A stretch of DNA of 64,000 nucleotides from Microcoleus sp. FACHB-61 (GTDB lineage: Bacteria > Cyanobacteriota > Cyanobacteriia > Cyanobacteriales > Microcoleaceae), in the NCBI GenBank assembly GCA_014695295.1, contig JACJNY010000044.1, positions 1-64,000 of the forward strand, written 5' to 3'. Of this stretch, positions 53,367 through 63,400 are shown in pieces. The notes under the pieces were generated by a model. That model was not told the DNA's origin. It did no database searches and was given only the letters and a program-made list of their open reading frames with translations. Numbering within the stretch: position 1 is the stretch's first letter; every line of letters begins with the position of its first letter. The position numbers and the translations under genes are program-made.

Positions 53367-54632
53367 CTAAGCGCTCACGGGGTCAAGCTGAACGGCCGAT
53401 TGTTCGAGCAGTTGAGTGTAAAGTTGACTGAGTTGGGAGCCGATACCGTCCCAACTGAAATAGGTTTCGACGCGCCGGCGGCCTGTGTGTCCGAGTTGCT
53501 GGCGCCATATTGAGTCAAGTAACAAGCGATCGAGCGCCTCGGCAAAGGCTGCTTCATTTTTCGGCGGCGCGAGCAAACCTGTTTGTTGCGGCACTACAGT
53601 ATATTTGAGCCCTCCCACGTCGGAGGCGATTACGGGCGTGCCGCAGGCCATCGCTTCAATGGCTACTAAACCGAAGGGTTCGTAGTGGCTGGGAACGACG
53701 CACACATCGGCGGCGGCGTAGTAGGCGGGGAGAATTTCTCGGCTCAAGCCGCCGGGAAAACTGGTAATGTCGCTCAGACCGAGTTCTTCAACGATGCTGC
53801 CGATACGATCGCGCTCTTTGCCGTCGCTTTCCCCCGCACGCCACCCACCGCCAATGATGAGTTTTAAATCGGCTTTGGGCACCGCCGACCGACTGACGGC
53901 GCGGACTAAGGTTTCAATGCCCTTGCGGGGGTCGAAACGGCCGACGTACAACACGACTTTGGTTTCGGGGGCTATTCCCAACCGGCGGCGTGCCGTCGAT
54001 CGGGCGATCGAGCCGAACCATTCAAGGTCGGTACCGCAGGGAATGATGTCAATATTGCCTTTTGAGGAAACCAGAGACCTCATGTGTTCTTTTTCTTGGG
54101 GACTGGTAGCCACGACGCGATCGGCTGTTTCCAAAACAGTTTTTTCGACTTGCAACCTGGTTTTGGCAATCATCGGAATTGTCGAAACCGACTTGTATTT
54201 AACTGCTGCCAAAGAATGGTAAGTGTGAACTTGCTGCAGGGGTTGCGATTTTTTCAACTCCATTCCCACCCAAGAAGAAAGCCAGTAATTTGTGTGAACT
54301 AAGGGATATTGAAAGCCTGACTCTAACTGAAACTTCTGAAATTCTTGAACAAAGATTGGTAAATATCCGTAGAGTTCGTCGCGGGGAATAAATTCTTGCG
54401 GCCCTGCTACTAGCCGAATTGTCCGGCAATTGGGACTGTGCTGTACAATCCTTGCTTGTTGCCGATCGGATGAGCGGGTGAACATATCTACTTGCCACCC
54501 CTGTTTAGCCAGAGCTTCGCCTACTTGACGCACGTAAACATTTTGCCCGCCCGCTTCTTCTTTGCCGATTTCCACAGAGGGATCGCCGTGTACTGAGATG
54601 AGAGCGATTCGTTTTTTAGTTAATGAAACCAT
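53367..54632 (-). CDS. Family 4 glycosyltransferase
   Basis: This 421-residue GT-B enzyme has the N-terminal acceptor domain (EEAGGQNVYVRQVGEALAK, the Gly-rich loop also seen in sucrose-phosphate-synthase and MshA relatives). The C-terminal donor domain has PCGTDLEWF, VGRFDPRKGIETLVRA, then PSHYEPFGLVAIEAMACGTP, the EX7E motif. The GGQNVYV start is typical of GT4 enzymes acting on UDP-Glc or UDP-GlcNAc with a sugar-phosphate acceptor. Sucrose synthesis or a surface glycan are both possible. No neighbour points to sucrose metabolism. Confidence 0.9.
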   Translation of the reverse strand: MVSLTKKRIALISVHGDPSVEIGKEEAGGQNVYVRQVGEALAKQGWQVDMFTRSSDRQQARIVQHSPNCRTIRLVAGPQEFIPRDELYGYLPIFVQEFQKFQLESGFQYPLVHTNYWLSSWVGMELKKSQPLQQVHTYHSLAAVKYKSVSTIPMIAKTRLQVEKTVLETADRVVATSPQEKEHMRSLVSSKGNIDIIPCGTDLEWFGSIARSTARRRLGIAPETKVVLYVGRFDPRKGIETLVRAVSRSAVPKADLKLIIGGGWRAGESDGKERDRIGSIVEELGLSDITSFPGGLSREILPAYYAAADVCVVPSHYEPFGLVAIEAMACGTPVIASDVGGLKYTVVPQQTGLLAPPKNEAAFAEALDRLLLDSIWRQQLGHTGRRRVETYFSWDGIGSQLSQLYTQLLEQSAVQLDPVSA

Positions 54633-55202
54633 GATTGTTTACCAAAATTTAAAAATAATTTAGAAGAAGATTAAAAGTGCAATTTTGGCTGCTGCGCCGG
54701 GACTGGAATCTTCTAGCTAATTAGTATTAAAGTCAAATTGCGGGTTCTATAAATCATCCTTCCGGGATAAGTTGCAGGTAAAAATTGAAAGACTACTTCC
54801 TTCTGCTGACAGAGACGTGCAGCACCTCAAACTTTAGATAATCAAAATGGAAATGAACGAGGGTGAAGGGAATTTTCCGTATTCTGGCCGCTGTCAAACT
54901 CGCACCTCCCAACCATATCTAAGTCGAGCCTGCTTTCAGCTTGCGGCTAGAGATGCGAGGTCAACCGAAGGTAGAATTTTACCCATCTGGATAAATAAGT
55001 AGGGCTTTCTCGAAAGCAGAAGTCGGTCGTCCCGAAGACTGAATGTTGCAGGGCAAGCGAAAAAAAAAGCAAAATTATTGCTTTCAAAATTTTTATTTTC
55101 TTCCGCTTTCCGCCTTCCTTCTTGCTTATTCCTTCTGGCTTCTTCCTTCTTCTGTCAAACCAGGAGTGCGAGTTTAACCTCAAATTTCCCGTTTGTTTAG
55201 TG
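54633..55202. other. Gene-free stretch
   Basis: No supported gene. A pyrimidine-rich tract of TTCCTTCT units lies at about 55095-55160, similar to the one at 22108-22150. The rest is unremarkable. Confidence 0.5.
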
Positions 55203-56120
55203 TTAAGACTTTTTCCGAGGTTTGCGTGCGGAGGATTCCCCGTTTTCGCTGTTGAGGATATTGTTTCGCGAACCAGGCATTCTGGAGCCGTATCGGTTAG
55301 CCCAAACTTGGGTAAACTCGGCACCTAAGAAGAGAATTTGAGCGGAATAATTAATCCAAAGCAGGATAATCACGAACGATCCCGCAGCACCGTAGGTAGA
55401 GGCAATACCGCTACCTCCGAGGTAAACTCCTATTATCGATTTGCCGATCGTAAACAGCACTGAGGTGATGGCGGCGCCGATCCAAACATCATTCCAGGCA
55501 AGATGGACATCGGGCAAAAGTTTGTAAATTAAGGCAAAAAGCAGCGTAACTACGCCAAAGGAGAGAGCAAAGTCCACAATCTGCCAAATGCCGACTGGTA
55601 ATTGCAGCCTGTCGTTCAACCAATAGCTGACTGCGGCTAAAATGCCACTAATTACTAAAGATACTAGCAGTAGAAAGCCTATGCCTAAAATCATGGCAAA
55701 AGACAATACGCGGTCTTGGAGGAATCCCCAGATGCCTCGTCCGGGGGGCGGTGTAACATTCCAAATAGTATTGAGGGCTTCTTTGAGATTAGTAAACACG
55801 TTGGAAGCGCCCCACAAAAGTGTAGCGACACCGACTAGAGTAGCAATCATTCCCGACTTGGGTTCGGAGGCTTTGAGGATTAGTTCTTGGACAGTTTGGG
55901 CGCCATCTTTGCCGATTAAACTTTGGAGTTGGCCGACGATTTGACCTTGGGCTGCCTCTGGACCAAAGACTAAACCGACGATCGCAATTACGATAATTAG
56001 CAGCGGGGCGAGGGAGAAGACTGTGTAATAGGCTAGAGCGGCGGCTAGGGTTGGCGCTTTATCTTCTTGCCATTCAGTAAAAGTTTGTTTGAGCAGCGAT
56101 ATGACTGTTTTTAAGTTCAC
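55203..56120 (-). CDS. YihY/BrkB-family inner-membrane protein
   Basis: The 305-residue protein shows the YihY (BrkB) family pattern: TLAAALAYYTVFSLAPLLI in the first helix, LLWGASNVFTNLKEALNTIWNV, then LPVGIWQIVDFALSFGVV and KSIIGVYLGGSGIASTYGAAGS with ILLWINYSAQILFLGAEF. Six or so helices are predicted. The C-terminal tail is basic (SSARKPRKKS). The family was once called ribonuclease BN by error and has no proven activity; its role at the membrane is unknown. It is divergent from the next gene, about 115 bases away. Confidence 0.93.
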   Translation of the reverse strand: MNLKTVISLLKQTFTEWQEDKAPTLAAALAYYTVFSLAPLLIIVIAIVGLVFGPEAAQGQIVGQLQSLIGKDGAQTVQELILKASEPKSGMIATLVGVATLLWGASNVFTNLKEALNTIWNVTPPPGRGIWGFLQDRVLSFAMILGIGFLLLVSLVISGILAAVSYWLNDRLQLPVGIWQIVDFALSFGVVTLLFALIYKLLPDVHLAWNDVWIGAAITSVLFTIGKSIIGVYLGGSGIASTYGAAGSFVIILLWINYSAQILFLGAEFTQVWANRYGSRMPGSRNNILNSENGESSARKPRKKS

Positions 56121-56234
56121 GACATTTGGTTTCCTTATACTTATCGTTCACCAAGGGATGGTAATAGATTAAGAGTTTTTTAGCGTCGGCCACAAGATAG
56201 ATTTATCGATTAGCAAATTCGGAAAATTACTTTT

Positions 56235-57320
56235 ATGTCTGATTCCCACACAACTGTTAACAGCACTGATGTAAAATTGTCCAAAAAAGCAATTTCTTGG
56301 GCAAAATTGAGCGCATTAGTAGCGGTGGTCAACTTCTTGCTGGTGCTTTTCCATTTCAGTTACCTTCAGTTGCGCCCTGTTTATGAGAGCTTTTTTCCGG
56401 GTTTAGTTAAAATTTATGACCCAATTAAAGGCATTAATTCGAGTTTGCCGAATCCCGAATATTTGAAAAGCGCTGACCAATTTTGGCGAATTGATACGTT
56501 TTTTATTTGTTTTTTTGGGGCGGAATTTTTGATGAAAAGTCTGTTCCACACCCGCCGTAAACCGGGGGTAACTTGGTTTGATTTTGTGTTGAGGCGCTGG
56601 TACGAGGTGTTTCTGGTGATGCCGATTTGGCAGGGGTGGCGGATTCTGCCGGTATTGGTGCGGCTTCACAAGTCTGGTTTGGTGAATCTCGATCGTGTAG
56701 TTGCTCAAGTTACCTACGAACCGGTGGCTTATTTAGCCAATACGATGTCGGAATACATGATGGTGCGGTTTATCAATCAAGCTAAAACTTCCATCAAACA
56801 GGGCGACGCGGCGCAGATGTTGCTGGCGCAGCAGCCGTACCTTCACGTCAATCAGGATAATACGATCGAACAAATTACCAAGCGGATTTTGGATCTGACA
56901 ATTTACAAAGTTTTGCCGCAGGTGCAACCGGATTTGGAAGAATTGCTGCACCACAATTTGGAAACAACAATCAAACAGTCGGATTTCTATCAAATCCTGC
57001 AAAATTTCTCTCCGATTAACATTTTGCCTACTGAGATGACGGAACAGTTAGCGAATTATTTGGCTCAAACTGCTGTTGATGTGGTATCTACTACTTATGA
57101 AGACGATAAAGGTCGAAAAATTCTAGATAATTTCAGCCAAGAATTTAATCAAAGTTTGCGGCGGGAATTGCAAGATGAGAAAACTCTCGGGGAATTGCAG
57201 TCGCTGCTGTCGGATTTGTTGGAAGAAGTGAAGTTGAATTACATTCAAGGCGGGTTGAAGTCCGATCCGGTGCAGACTTTTACGGAAATTAACTCGCTGC
57301 GGGGAGCAAGGGAGAGTTGA
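56235..57320 (+). CDS. Cyanobacterial membrane protein of unknown function
   Basis: This 361-residue protein has a hydrophobic N-terminal helix (WAKLSALVAVVNFLLVLFHF), a second one (FFICFFGAEFLMKSLF) and a short amphipathic segment (YEVFLVMPIWQGWRILPVLV). The remaining 220 residues are soluble and helical with a repeated VQPDLEELLHHNLET-like pattern. It resembles an ion-channel-like two-helix membrane anchor followed by a large cytosolic helical domain. I recognise it as a conserved cyanobacterial orphan, without a known family name. It begins with ATG, about 115 bases from the divergent BrkB gene. Confidence 0.7.
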   Translation: MSDSHTTVNSTDVKLSKKAISWAKLSALVAVVNFLLVLFHFSYLQLRPVYESFFPGLVKIYDPIKGINSSLPNPEYLKSADQFWRIDTFFICFFGAEFLMKSLFHTRRKPGVTWFDFVLRRWYEVFLVMPIWQGWRILPVLVRLHKSGLVNLDRVVAQVTYEPVAYLANTMSEYMMVRFINQAKTSIKQGDAAQMLLAQQPYLHVNQDNTIEQITKRILDLTIYKVLPQVQPDLEELLHHNLETTIKQSDFYQILQNFSPINILPTEMTEQLANYLAQTAVDVVSTTYEDDKGRKILDNFSQEFNQSLRRELQDEKTLGELQSLLSDLLEEVKLNYIQGGLKSDPVQTFTEINSLRGARES

Positions 57321-57426
57321 TACAGCAATTATTGCGGCAGCCAGTGGATTAGATTCTTTTTTTCAACGAACCGCTTTCGTGGCGAAGGACGGGAAGGAGG
57401 AGAAAAGAAAGACTTCACAAGTTGTA

Positions 57427-57455
57427 CAGGTAAGGTGTGCAATGCGCACCCTACG
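57427..57455. repeat. GTAAGGTGTGCAATGCGCACCCTAC dispersed repeat
   Basis: The most nearly palindromic copy of the family seen near 12178, 12221 and 46188, in the gap before the DUF21 gene. Confidence 0.8.
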
Positions 57456-57578
57456 AATACTGTTGTCCGCAGCGACTGCAGAGTGCGGATCTCCGCAATG
57501 TCTGGCGCTCAAGCTATCTGAATCGCAAGCTAAAATAAAAGAATTAACCTAAAACCTCTATCATATTAGATATCTATC

Positions 57579-58472
57579 TTGAACAACCTTACTTGCTTGG
57601 AACTAGAAGTAGCCCAAACACTGCTGAGGTTAGCAATGTTGCTCGGGTTAACACTTTTAATCGCCTTTTTTGTGGCGTCAGAACTAGCATTAGTATCAGC
57701 AGATCGCCATCAAATCCGCCAACTTGCCCAGTTGTCCGATCGCCCTACCGCCAAAACCGCCGAACTCGTCCACCAAGCTCAAAACAACATACCGCATTAC
57801 CTGTCTGTGACTCAAACTGGCACAACTGCAGGGAGTTTGCTGTTGGGTTGGTTGGGTGAGGGAGCGACTGTACACTGGATCGAACCGTGGATCGACAAAT
57901 TGCCGATCGATCATTTGTCGGCCGTGCTGACTGCTCATTCGATCGCAGTTCCCGCAGCTTTTATCTTAGTAACTTACGTAGAAATAGTCTTAGGAGAACT
58001 AATCCCCAAAGTATTAGCAACCCACGCCCCAGAACGCACCGCTTTGCTGCTGATGCCAGCCCTCGAACTCTGCTCAAAATTACTGTGGCCGCTGCTAGCA
58101 ATTCTCAACGCTACTGTGCGGCTGCTGACCAGTTGGATTACCAGTAAAGAGTCTCAACCCCTGGTGTCACCTTCCCAGGCAACTTTCGTTCCAAAAGATG
58201 CTCATTCGGCACTAATTTCTGGCCTATGGGAAGTGACAGCAGTTAACGAAAAACTCGGGTTAAACCTGCCGACTGACCAAGCTTACCAAACAATCGCGGG
58301 ATTCGTGATCCACAATTTAGGTAAAATGCCAAATCAAGGCGATCGGCTATTGTGGGGCGAGTTGGAAATAGAAGCTACAAATGTAGTAGAAGGCAGTTTA
58401 GAAAAAGTGCTGCTGCGTCAGGTAACTCGCCCCTTATTTGAGACTCAGCAGCCAGAATTTGTGTTGAATTGA
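57579..58472 (+). CDS. DUF21/CNNM-like membrane protein lacking CBS domains
   Basis: The 297-residue protein starts at TTG (or at a later ATG near 57633). Three to four helices form the DUF21 domain (VASELALVSADRHQIRQLAQ, then VTQTGTTAGSLLLGWLGE and VEIVLGELIPKVLATHAPER). The usual CBS pair is missing: the sequence goes from helix 4 through a linker with ISGLWEVTAVNEKLGLNLP straight to the C-terminal CorC/HlyC domain (IAGFVIHNLGKMPNQGDRL). Family members export Mg2+ or related ions, with CBS domains sensing nucleotides, so this protein has lost its regulatory part. Confidence 0.85.
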   Translation: MNNLTCLELEVAQTLLRLAMLLGLTLLIAFFVASELALVSADRHQIRQLAQLSDRPTAKTAELVHQAQNNIPHYLSVTQTGTTAGSLLLGWLGEGATVHWIEPWIDKLPIDHLSAVLTAHSIAVPAAFILVTYVEIVLGELIPKVLATHAPERTALLLMPALELCSKLLWPLLAILNATVRLLTSWITSKESQPLVSPSQATFVPKDAHSALISGLWEVTAVNEKLGLNLPTDQAYQTIAGFVIHNLGKMPNQGDRLLWGELEIEATNVVEGSLEKVLLRQVTRPLFETQQPEFVLN

Positions 58473-58533
58473 ATTAACCTTTTTTAACATCCAGGCTCTG
58501 CCTGGAAGAAGCTACAGGAATTATTTAGGGTGG

Positions 58534-60384
58534 CTAGATCGCACCTGCCAATTTCATCATATTTAATAACGCAGCAATATTGACTAAAATATCTTCAAAT
58601 ACGTAGTGAATTTGTTCCCCTCCCTCCTGCTGGCTGTGCGAGTCAATATCGAGAACCCTTTCGCCGATAAATTCCCAGTATTCGAGACCAACTTGACTGC
58701 TAAGTTTGCGGTAACAAGGGTTTACATAATCAGGTGCAAATATTTCTATAACTTTAGTAGCTGGACTGCAAAACACTGTGTTAGTCAGAGCCGCACCGTG
58801 AGATCCGATTACAACTTCAGCAGCAGCAAACAGCGATATTTGTTCGGCAACAGACATTGATTCGGGCGCGATACTCTTAAAGCCAAACTCACTTAAAACT
58901 GCGACTAATTCATCTTCATTAATCACTCTCCGTCTTTCTTTGCGAGATATAAAAATTCGCTGTTTTTTCTCCAAGCCAATGATGGAATCATGCAAGAATT
59001 CTTTCCTGAGAAAATCGCAGGCCCATTTTGTACTTTCTCTGATGACACTGCTCACCAGTAATTGACGAGCTTGAATGTGATTATTATTATTATCGGTTTC
59101 TACAATTTTTTCTAACGGAATACCCAACAAGCTGACTGTTTCTCTTTGAAACGGGAAGCAACAATGATTGACGGCAAATTTATCGATACTACCTATATCT
59201 ATACCCGATCGGCGGAGCAGTTCAATCTGTGGCAAAAACTCAAACATCCAGTGATAATAATTGTGACAGTAGTTTTTCGCTAAAAAAGCTACTGTTCCTT
59301 CAATGGCAACCGGGGGAGGCAACCGATCTGAAGAGATAATCAAACTGGGACTACCTGTAGATATATCCTCTAACAGCCGATCGTCTGAAGTAATGACGGC
59401 CCGAGTAAATTTATCTCCCCAAGCACGTCCGTTAGGGATAACAGCTACAAATGGCTGTGCGTTTTCACCATCAGTTTCTCTGAAATTAGAGTCAAGGTTT
59501 TCGCTGGGTAGAAATTGCGAGGATAGAACAGATATTTTCGCCTTTGATGTATAGGTAACTAACTCACTATCGACGGTTGAAGGACAAAATTCACGAATCA
59601 GGTGCAGAGGAATTGCGCTGTAGTAACAAGCCATCGCCTCATCTTTTCTACCTAAATTTGTGAATAATTTGAATAAATAGTAGTAAGCTTCATCCACAGA
59701 CGGCAGAATTTGAAGGAGTTGAATACAAGTAGCGATCGCTTCTGGGATTTTTCCTTGCTTTTTGAGGACAACTCCTAAGTTTAAGTAACCCAACTTACAG
59801 TCGGGTTTCAGAGAGATCGACTGGCGGTAACAAGCGCTCGCCAGCTCTAACCTACCTTGAGTAAAATGAAAATTCCCTAAATCTACGAATGACTCGGCAC
59901 TAACGCTTGTCGGAGCGATTTTAGCAATCTTAAGCCAACAATCTAAAGCTTCCTCCCAGCGGTTTTGCTGACTCAATAGGTTGCCCATTCTCAAATAAAT
60001 ATCAGCCCAATTCGGGTTTAACTGAAGGGCTTTTTGGTAAGTAGTTATTGCTTCATCCAGTCGCCCCTCTGCAACCAAACAATAGCCTAATTTGGCAAGG
60101 ATTTGTGCTGAGTTAGGATTGATTGCTAGGGCTTGAGAAAACGAGCGAATAGCCGGACCTACTTTTTTCTGTGACATGAGAGCAGCACCCAGAATATCGT
60201 AGGCTACAGGGCAATCCGGTTTGATCATGATGACTTGATGGCAAAGTGCGATCGCTTCTGCAAACTTCCCCTGAGTAAAATAGACAGCAGCTTGGCGGTT
60301 GAGCGCTGAAATATCCTTGCTGGCGATCGCTCCTGCATCCGAATTGCTGTTGGAATTGGAGTCTCGATCGCTGGTGCTGTTCAT
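58534..60384 (-). CDS. TPR protein fused to a GT61-type glycosyltransferase
   Basis: The 616-residue protein has at least five TPR units (about 30-270, e.g. AYDILGAALMSQKKVGPAIR and LGYCLVAEGRLDEAITTYQK). A C-terminal domain (about 330-600) follows with the GT61/DUF563 features: FLAKNYCHNYYHWMFEFLPQ, then IFISRKERRRVINEDELV and VIGSHGAALTNTVFCSPATK. Domains of this type transfer xylose or GlcNAc in eukaryotes and act in bacterial glycan assembly. The TPRs probably recruit other enzymes. It precedes, on the same strand, the composite glycosyltransferase described next in this list (the two lie 86 bases apart). Confidence 0.87.
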   Translation of the reverse strand: MNSTSDRDSNSNSNSDAGAIASKDISALNRQAAVYFTQGKFAEAIALCHQVIMIKPDCPVAYDILGAALMSQKKVGPAIRSFSQALAINPNSAQILAKLGYCLVAEGRLDEAITTYQKALQLNPNWADIYLRMGNLLSQQNRWEEALDCWLKIAKIAPTSVSAESFVDLGNFHFTQGRLELASACYRQSISLKPDCKLGYLNLGVVLKKQGKIPEAIATCIQLLQILPSVDEAYYYLFKLFTNLGRKDEAMACYYSAIPLHLIREFCPSTVDSELVTYTSKAKISVLSSQFLPSENLDSNFRETDGENAQPFVAVIPNGRAWGDKFTRAVITSDDRLLEDISTGSPSLIISSDRLPPPVAIEGTVAFLAKNYCHNYYHWMFEFLPQIELLRRSGIDIGSIDKFAVNHCCFPFQRETVSLLGIPLEKIVETDNNNNHIQARQLLVSSVIRESTKWACDFLRKEFLHDSIIGLEKKQRIFISRKERRRVINEDELVAVLSEFGFKSIAPESMSVAEQISLFAAAEVVIGSHGAALTNTVFCSPATKVIEIFAPDYVNPCYRKLSSQVGLEYWEFIGERVLDIDSHSQQEGGEQIHYVFEDILVNIAALLNMMKLAGAI

Positions 60385-60470
60385 CTGTAAAAAATGGAAA
60401 CTTCGGTAGTAATTTTAGATATTATACCAGTGAATAGTACCGATGTAAACAGCAGCGCGATCGCACTTTT

Positions 60471-63400
60471 TCATCCAACAGCCACCTTAACCGCACCCCC
60501 AACCAACTGCTCGTAATCCGCCAACAACCACGGAGGCAAACAAGTATTCGCATCCTGAACCCGCAAATGTCCAGGCCGACAATACAGCATCGCCGCCAAC
60601 AAATTATTCACAGCTTTAGGTGTTCCAAACCCTTTACTCAACTCAACAACCAACGAGTTAAAAAACTCGCGCTCGCTCTCATGCAGCGGCTCGTTAATAA
60701 ACCCGCTGCCCAACATTGCTTTGTAACCCTTGCCAAAATCGCTCCGGTACAGAACTTCTACTTGTTCGCCGGAAACGCTCAGCCACAAATCGGCAATTTG
60801 CTTGCGAATATGCCGCAAATCTGCTATTACCAATTCAGCCGTCGGGTCGATTTCATAGAGATTGACCGCAGCAGTTAATTGATTGAGAAACTGCGGCAGA
60901 TAATCTTGTTTGACAAGTGGTTGTTCTGTTGTCGTAAATGCGCTTTCAAACACCTTTTCGTAATCTTCAAGCAACCACTGCGGCAAGCGGGTGCGAGCAT
61001 CGGGAACCCGCATTTTACCGGGTACAAAATACAGCATCGCACCCAGCAGAGCATTGATAGCTTGAGGCTGCACCAACCCTTTGCTAATTTCGGTCAATTT
61101 CTGCAAAAACTGCTGTTCGGCTTCAGTCATCGATTCTGCTTGCAAGCCGCAGCTAAGAATTGCTTGATATCCCTTGCGAACCTCTCCTCGGTAAAAAGTT
61201 TCTAGTTTCTCTGAAGGAACAGTCAGCCAAAAATCAGCCATTTGTTTTCTGATTTGGCGGAGTTCCAAAACTACCGATTCGTCAGACGGATCAATGCGGT
61301 AAAGATTGACGCATCCTAACAGTTGATTCGCAAATTGCGAGGATTGAATGTATTGAGCTAGCAAGTCAGAAGTTGAATCAGACTTGACAGAGGCTTCCGT
61401 CTCAAAAACTTGTTCGTAATCCCCAATTAACCAGTGCGGCAAACGGTTGCGAGCGTCGGGGATTCGCATGGTTTCCGGCGGGAAATACAGCATCGCGGCA
61501 AGCAAGGCGTTGACAGCTTTGGGATGCACTAATCCTTTGCTAATCTGGGTTAATTGCTGCAAAAATATTTGTTCGCTTTCGATCATCGGTTGACGTTGGA
61601 AGCCGCTCTTGAGCAGGATTTTATAGCTGTTACCTGAAGCGCTTTTGTAGGCGGTTTCGAGGTTTTCGGCGGGAACGTTCAGCCAAAAATCAGCGATTTG
61701 TTTGCGGATTTGACGCAGTTCGGATATTGCTGAGATGTTTGAGGAGTTTCTCTGATAAAGGTTGACGGTGTTCGAGAGAATCTCGTCCAAATCTGGCTGC
61801 TTGGGAATGCTATCCTGTAAGTTGCGCGATGCTTCCAAGTGGCTGCTTTGCCAGTTGCCAAAGAGTTCTTGGAATAATTTGCCGATCGCCCCAGAGTATG
61901 CAACACTGTCAAAACAGCGCGGATTGCCTTGCATTTTTTGCTGAATTTCCTGCCGTTTTTGCTGCCGCAATTGCGGATTAGTGCCGAGGGTAACGGCTAG
62001 CTGAATGTAAGATGCTTCGTCATACGCAATTAAATCAGACATTTGCAGTTCCCGCAGCATCGCCGAACCTTGGCGGAACCGCAAAGCATTTCCTTCCACA
62101 ACCACCGCCGGCAATCCTACTTGCAAAGGATCAATTAACGATGTTGCCCCAGCATAAGGATAGGAATCGAGATAAACATCTGCTAGCTGCAAAAATTCTT
62201 TCACATCCGCGCGACTAGGCAGTTGTTTTACGAACCGCAAGCGGTTGTTATTGACGCCGTATTTAGCGCAGACAGCGTTCAGATTGTTGACAAAAGGTGT
62301 CGCTGGATAGGTGCGAGTCCAAGCCGGCCCGAAGGGATATAAAATCAAGATTGAATCCGGTACAGCAGCTAGAATTTTTACCCAACTCTCCCTCAACTCC
62401 GGCAAAATTTTGTAGAAGTTGGCGCCGGAGATAAAAACGGTTGTATTGTCTGAAATCCCCAGACTTTGGCGGGTAGGTTTAACTGTAGCTACTTCCGATT
62501 CTGTTGCGTATTTGAAACAAAAACCGCTGCCTTGGAGAACAGCCAACTGTTCGCGATATTGTTCTTGATAACTAGCATCCGGCGCGGTAAATTGACCTGC
62601 GATGTAGTAATCCATGTGGCGAATTCCGGTGGTTGTCGGGGAACAAAAAGATGTAGTTTGTACCCGCGCTAGACGGTGAATTGCTAGTGAAGTCAGCGGT
62701 TTGTTAATAGCTGTTAAATTCGTACCGAAAAACAGGATATCTAAGTCGTCGGCGCGGATTGTTTGGACTTGCGATGCAAAGTCTTTCGGGAGTGCAACCA
62801 GTTTGTCGGCGCGACTTTGACAGTATTGTTCTAATGGGTGACCGCTGGTGTTGAGCGCGTACAGGTATATCTCGAACTCGTCGCGGTTTAAATGCTCGAA
62901 AACCGGGATGGTAGCGAAGGTTTCGGTTTGCGGCGCGAAATGGTCGTTGATGATGCCGAGGCGGATTTTTGTCCGATTTGGCGATCGCGCCGGGAAGATA
63001 CAATCAATTGAACTGCCGCGATTTTTGAGCGAAAACTCGATAATTTCCGCCCGTTTGGTGTAAATATCGCGCAGGTTTGCCGTGGTAAAATAAAGCGGAA
63101 TAAAGTTCGCAACTTGCGCGAACAACAAAGCAATATTTTGCCACAGTGGCGAATCTGCATTTTTGAACAAATTAGTATGTAAGTAATCAATCCAGCCTTG
63201 GATGAATTGATAGTAACTGTCTGCTTCTCCTCTGGTTTGAAATACGTTCGGACAAGTAAACATGAATTTGAGATATTCGTTGGCGAACCAATTAGGTACT
63301 GTAGCGCGATCGTACTTGAGCGGCAATTGGTCTGCCCGTCGGTACAGCATGGCTGCGAGCAGGTAATTGATGGCTTTTGGCTCGTCAAATCCTTTCGCCA

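Noticed and set aside
55203-56120. Ribonuclease BN
   Set aside because: The YihY/BrkB family was named so in error; the sequence is a membrane protein without nuclease motifs.
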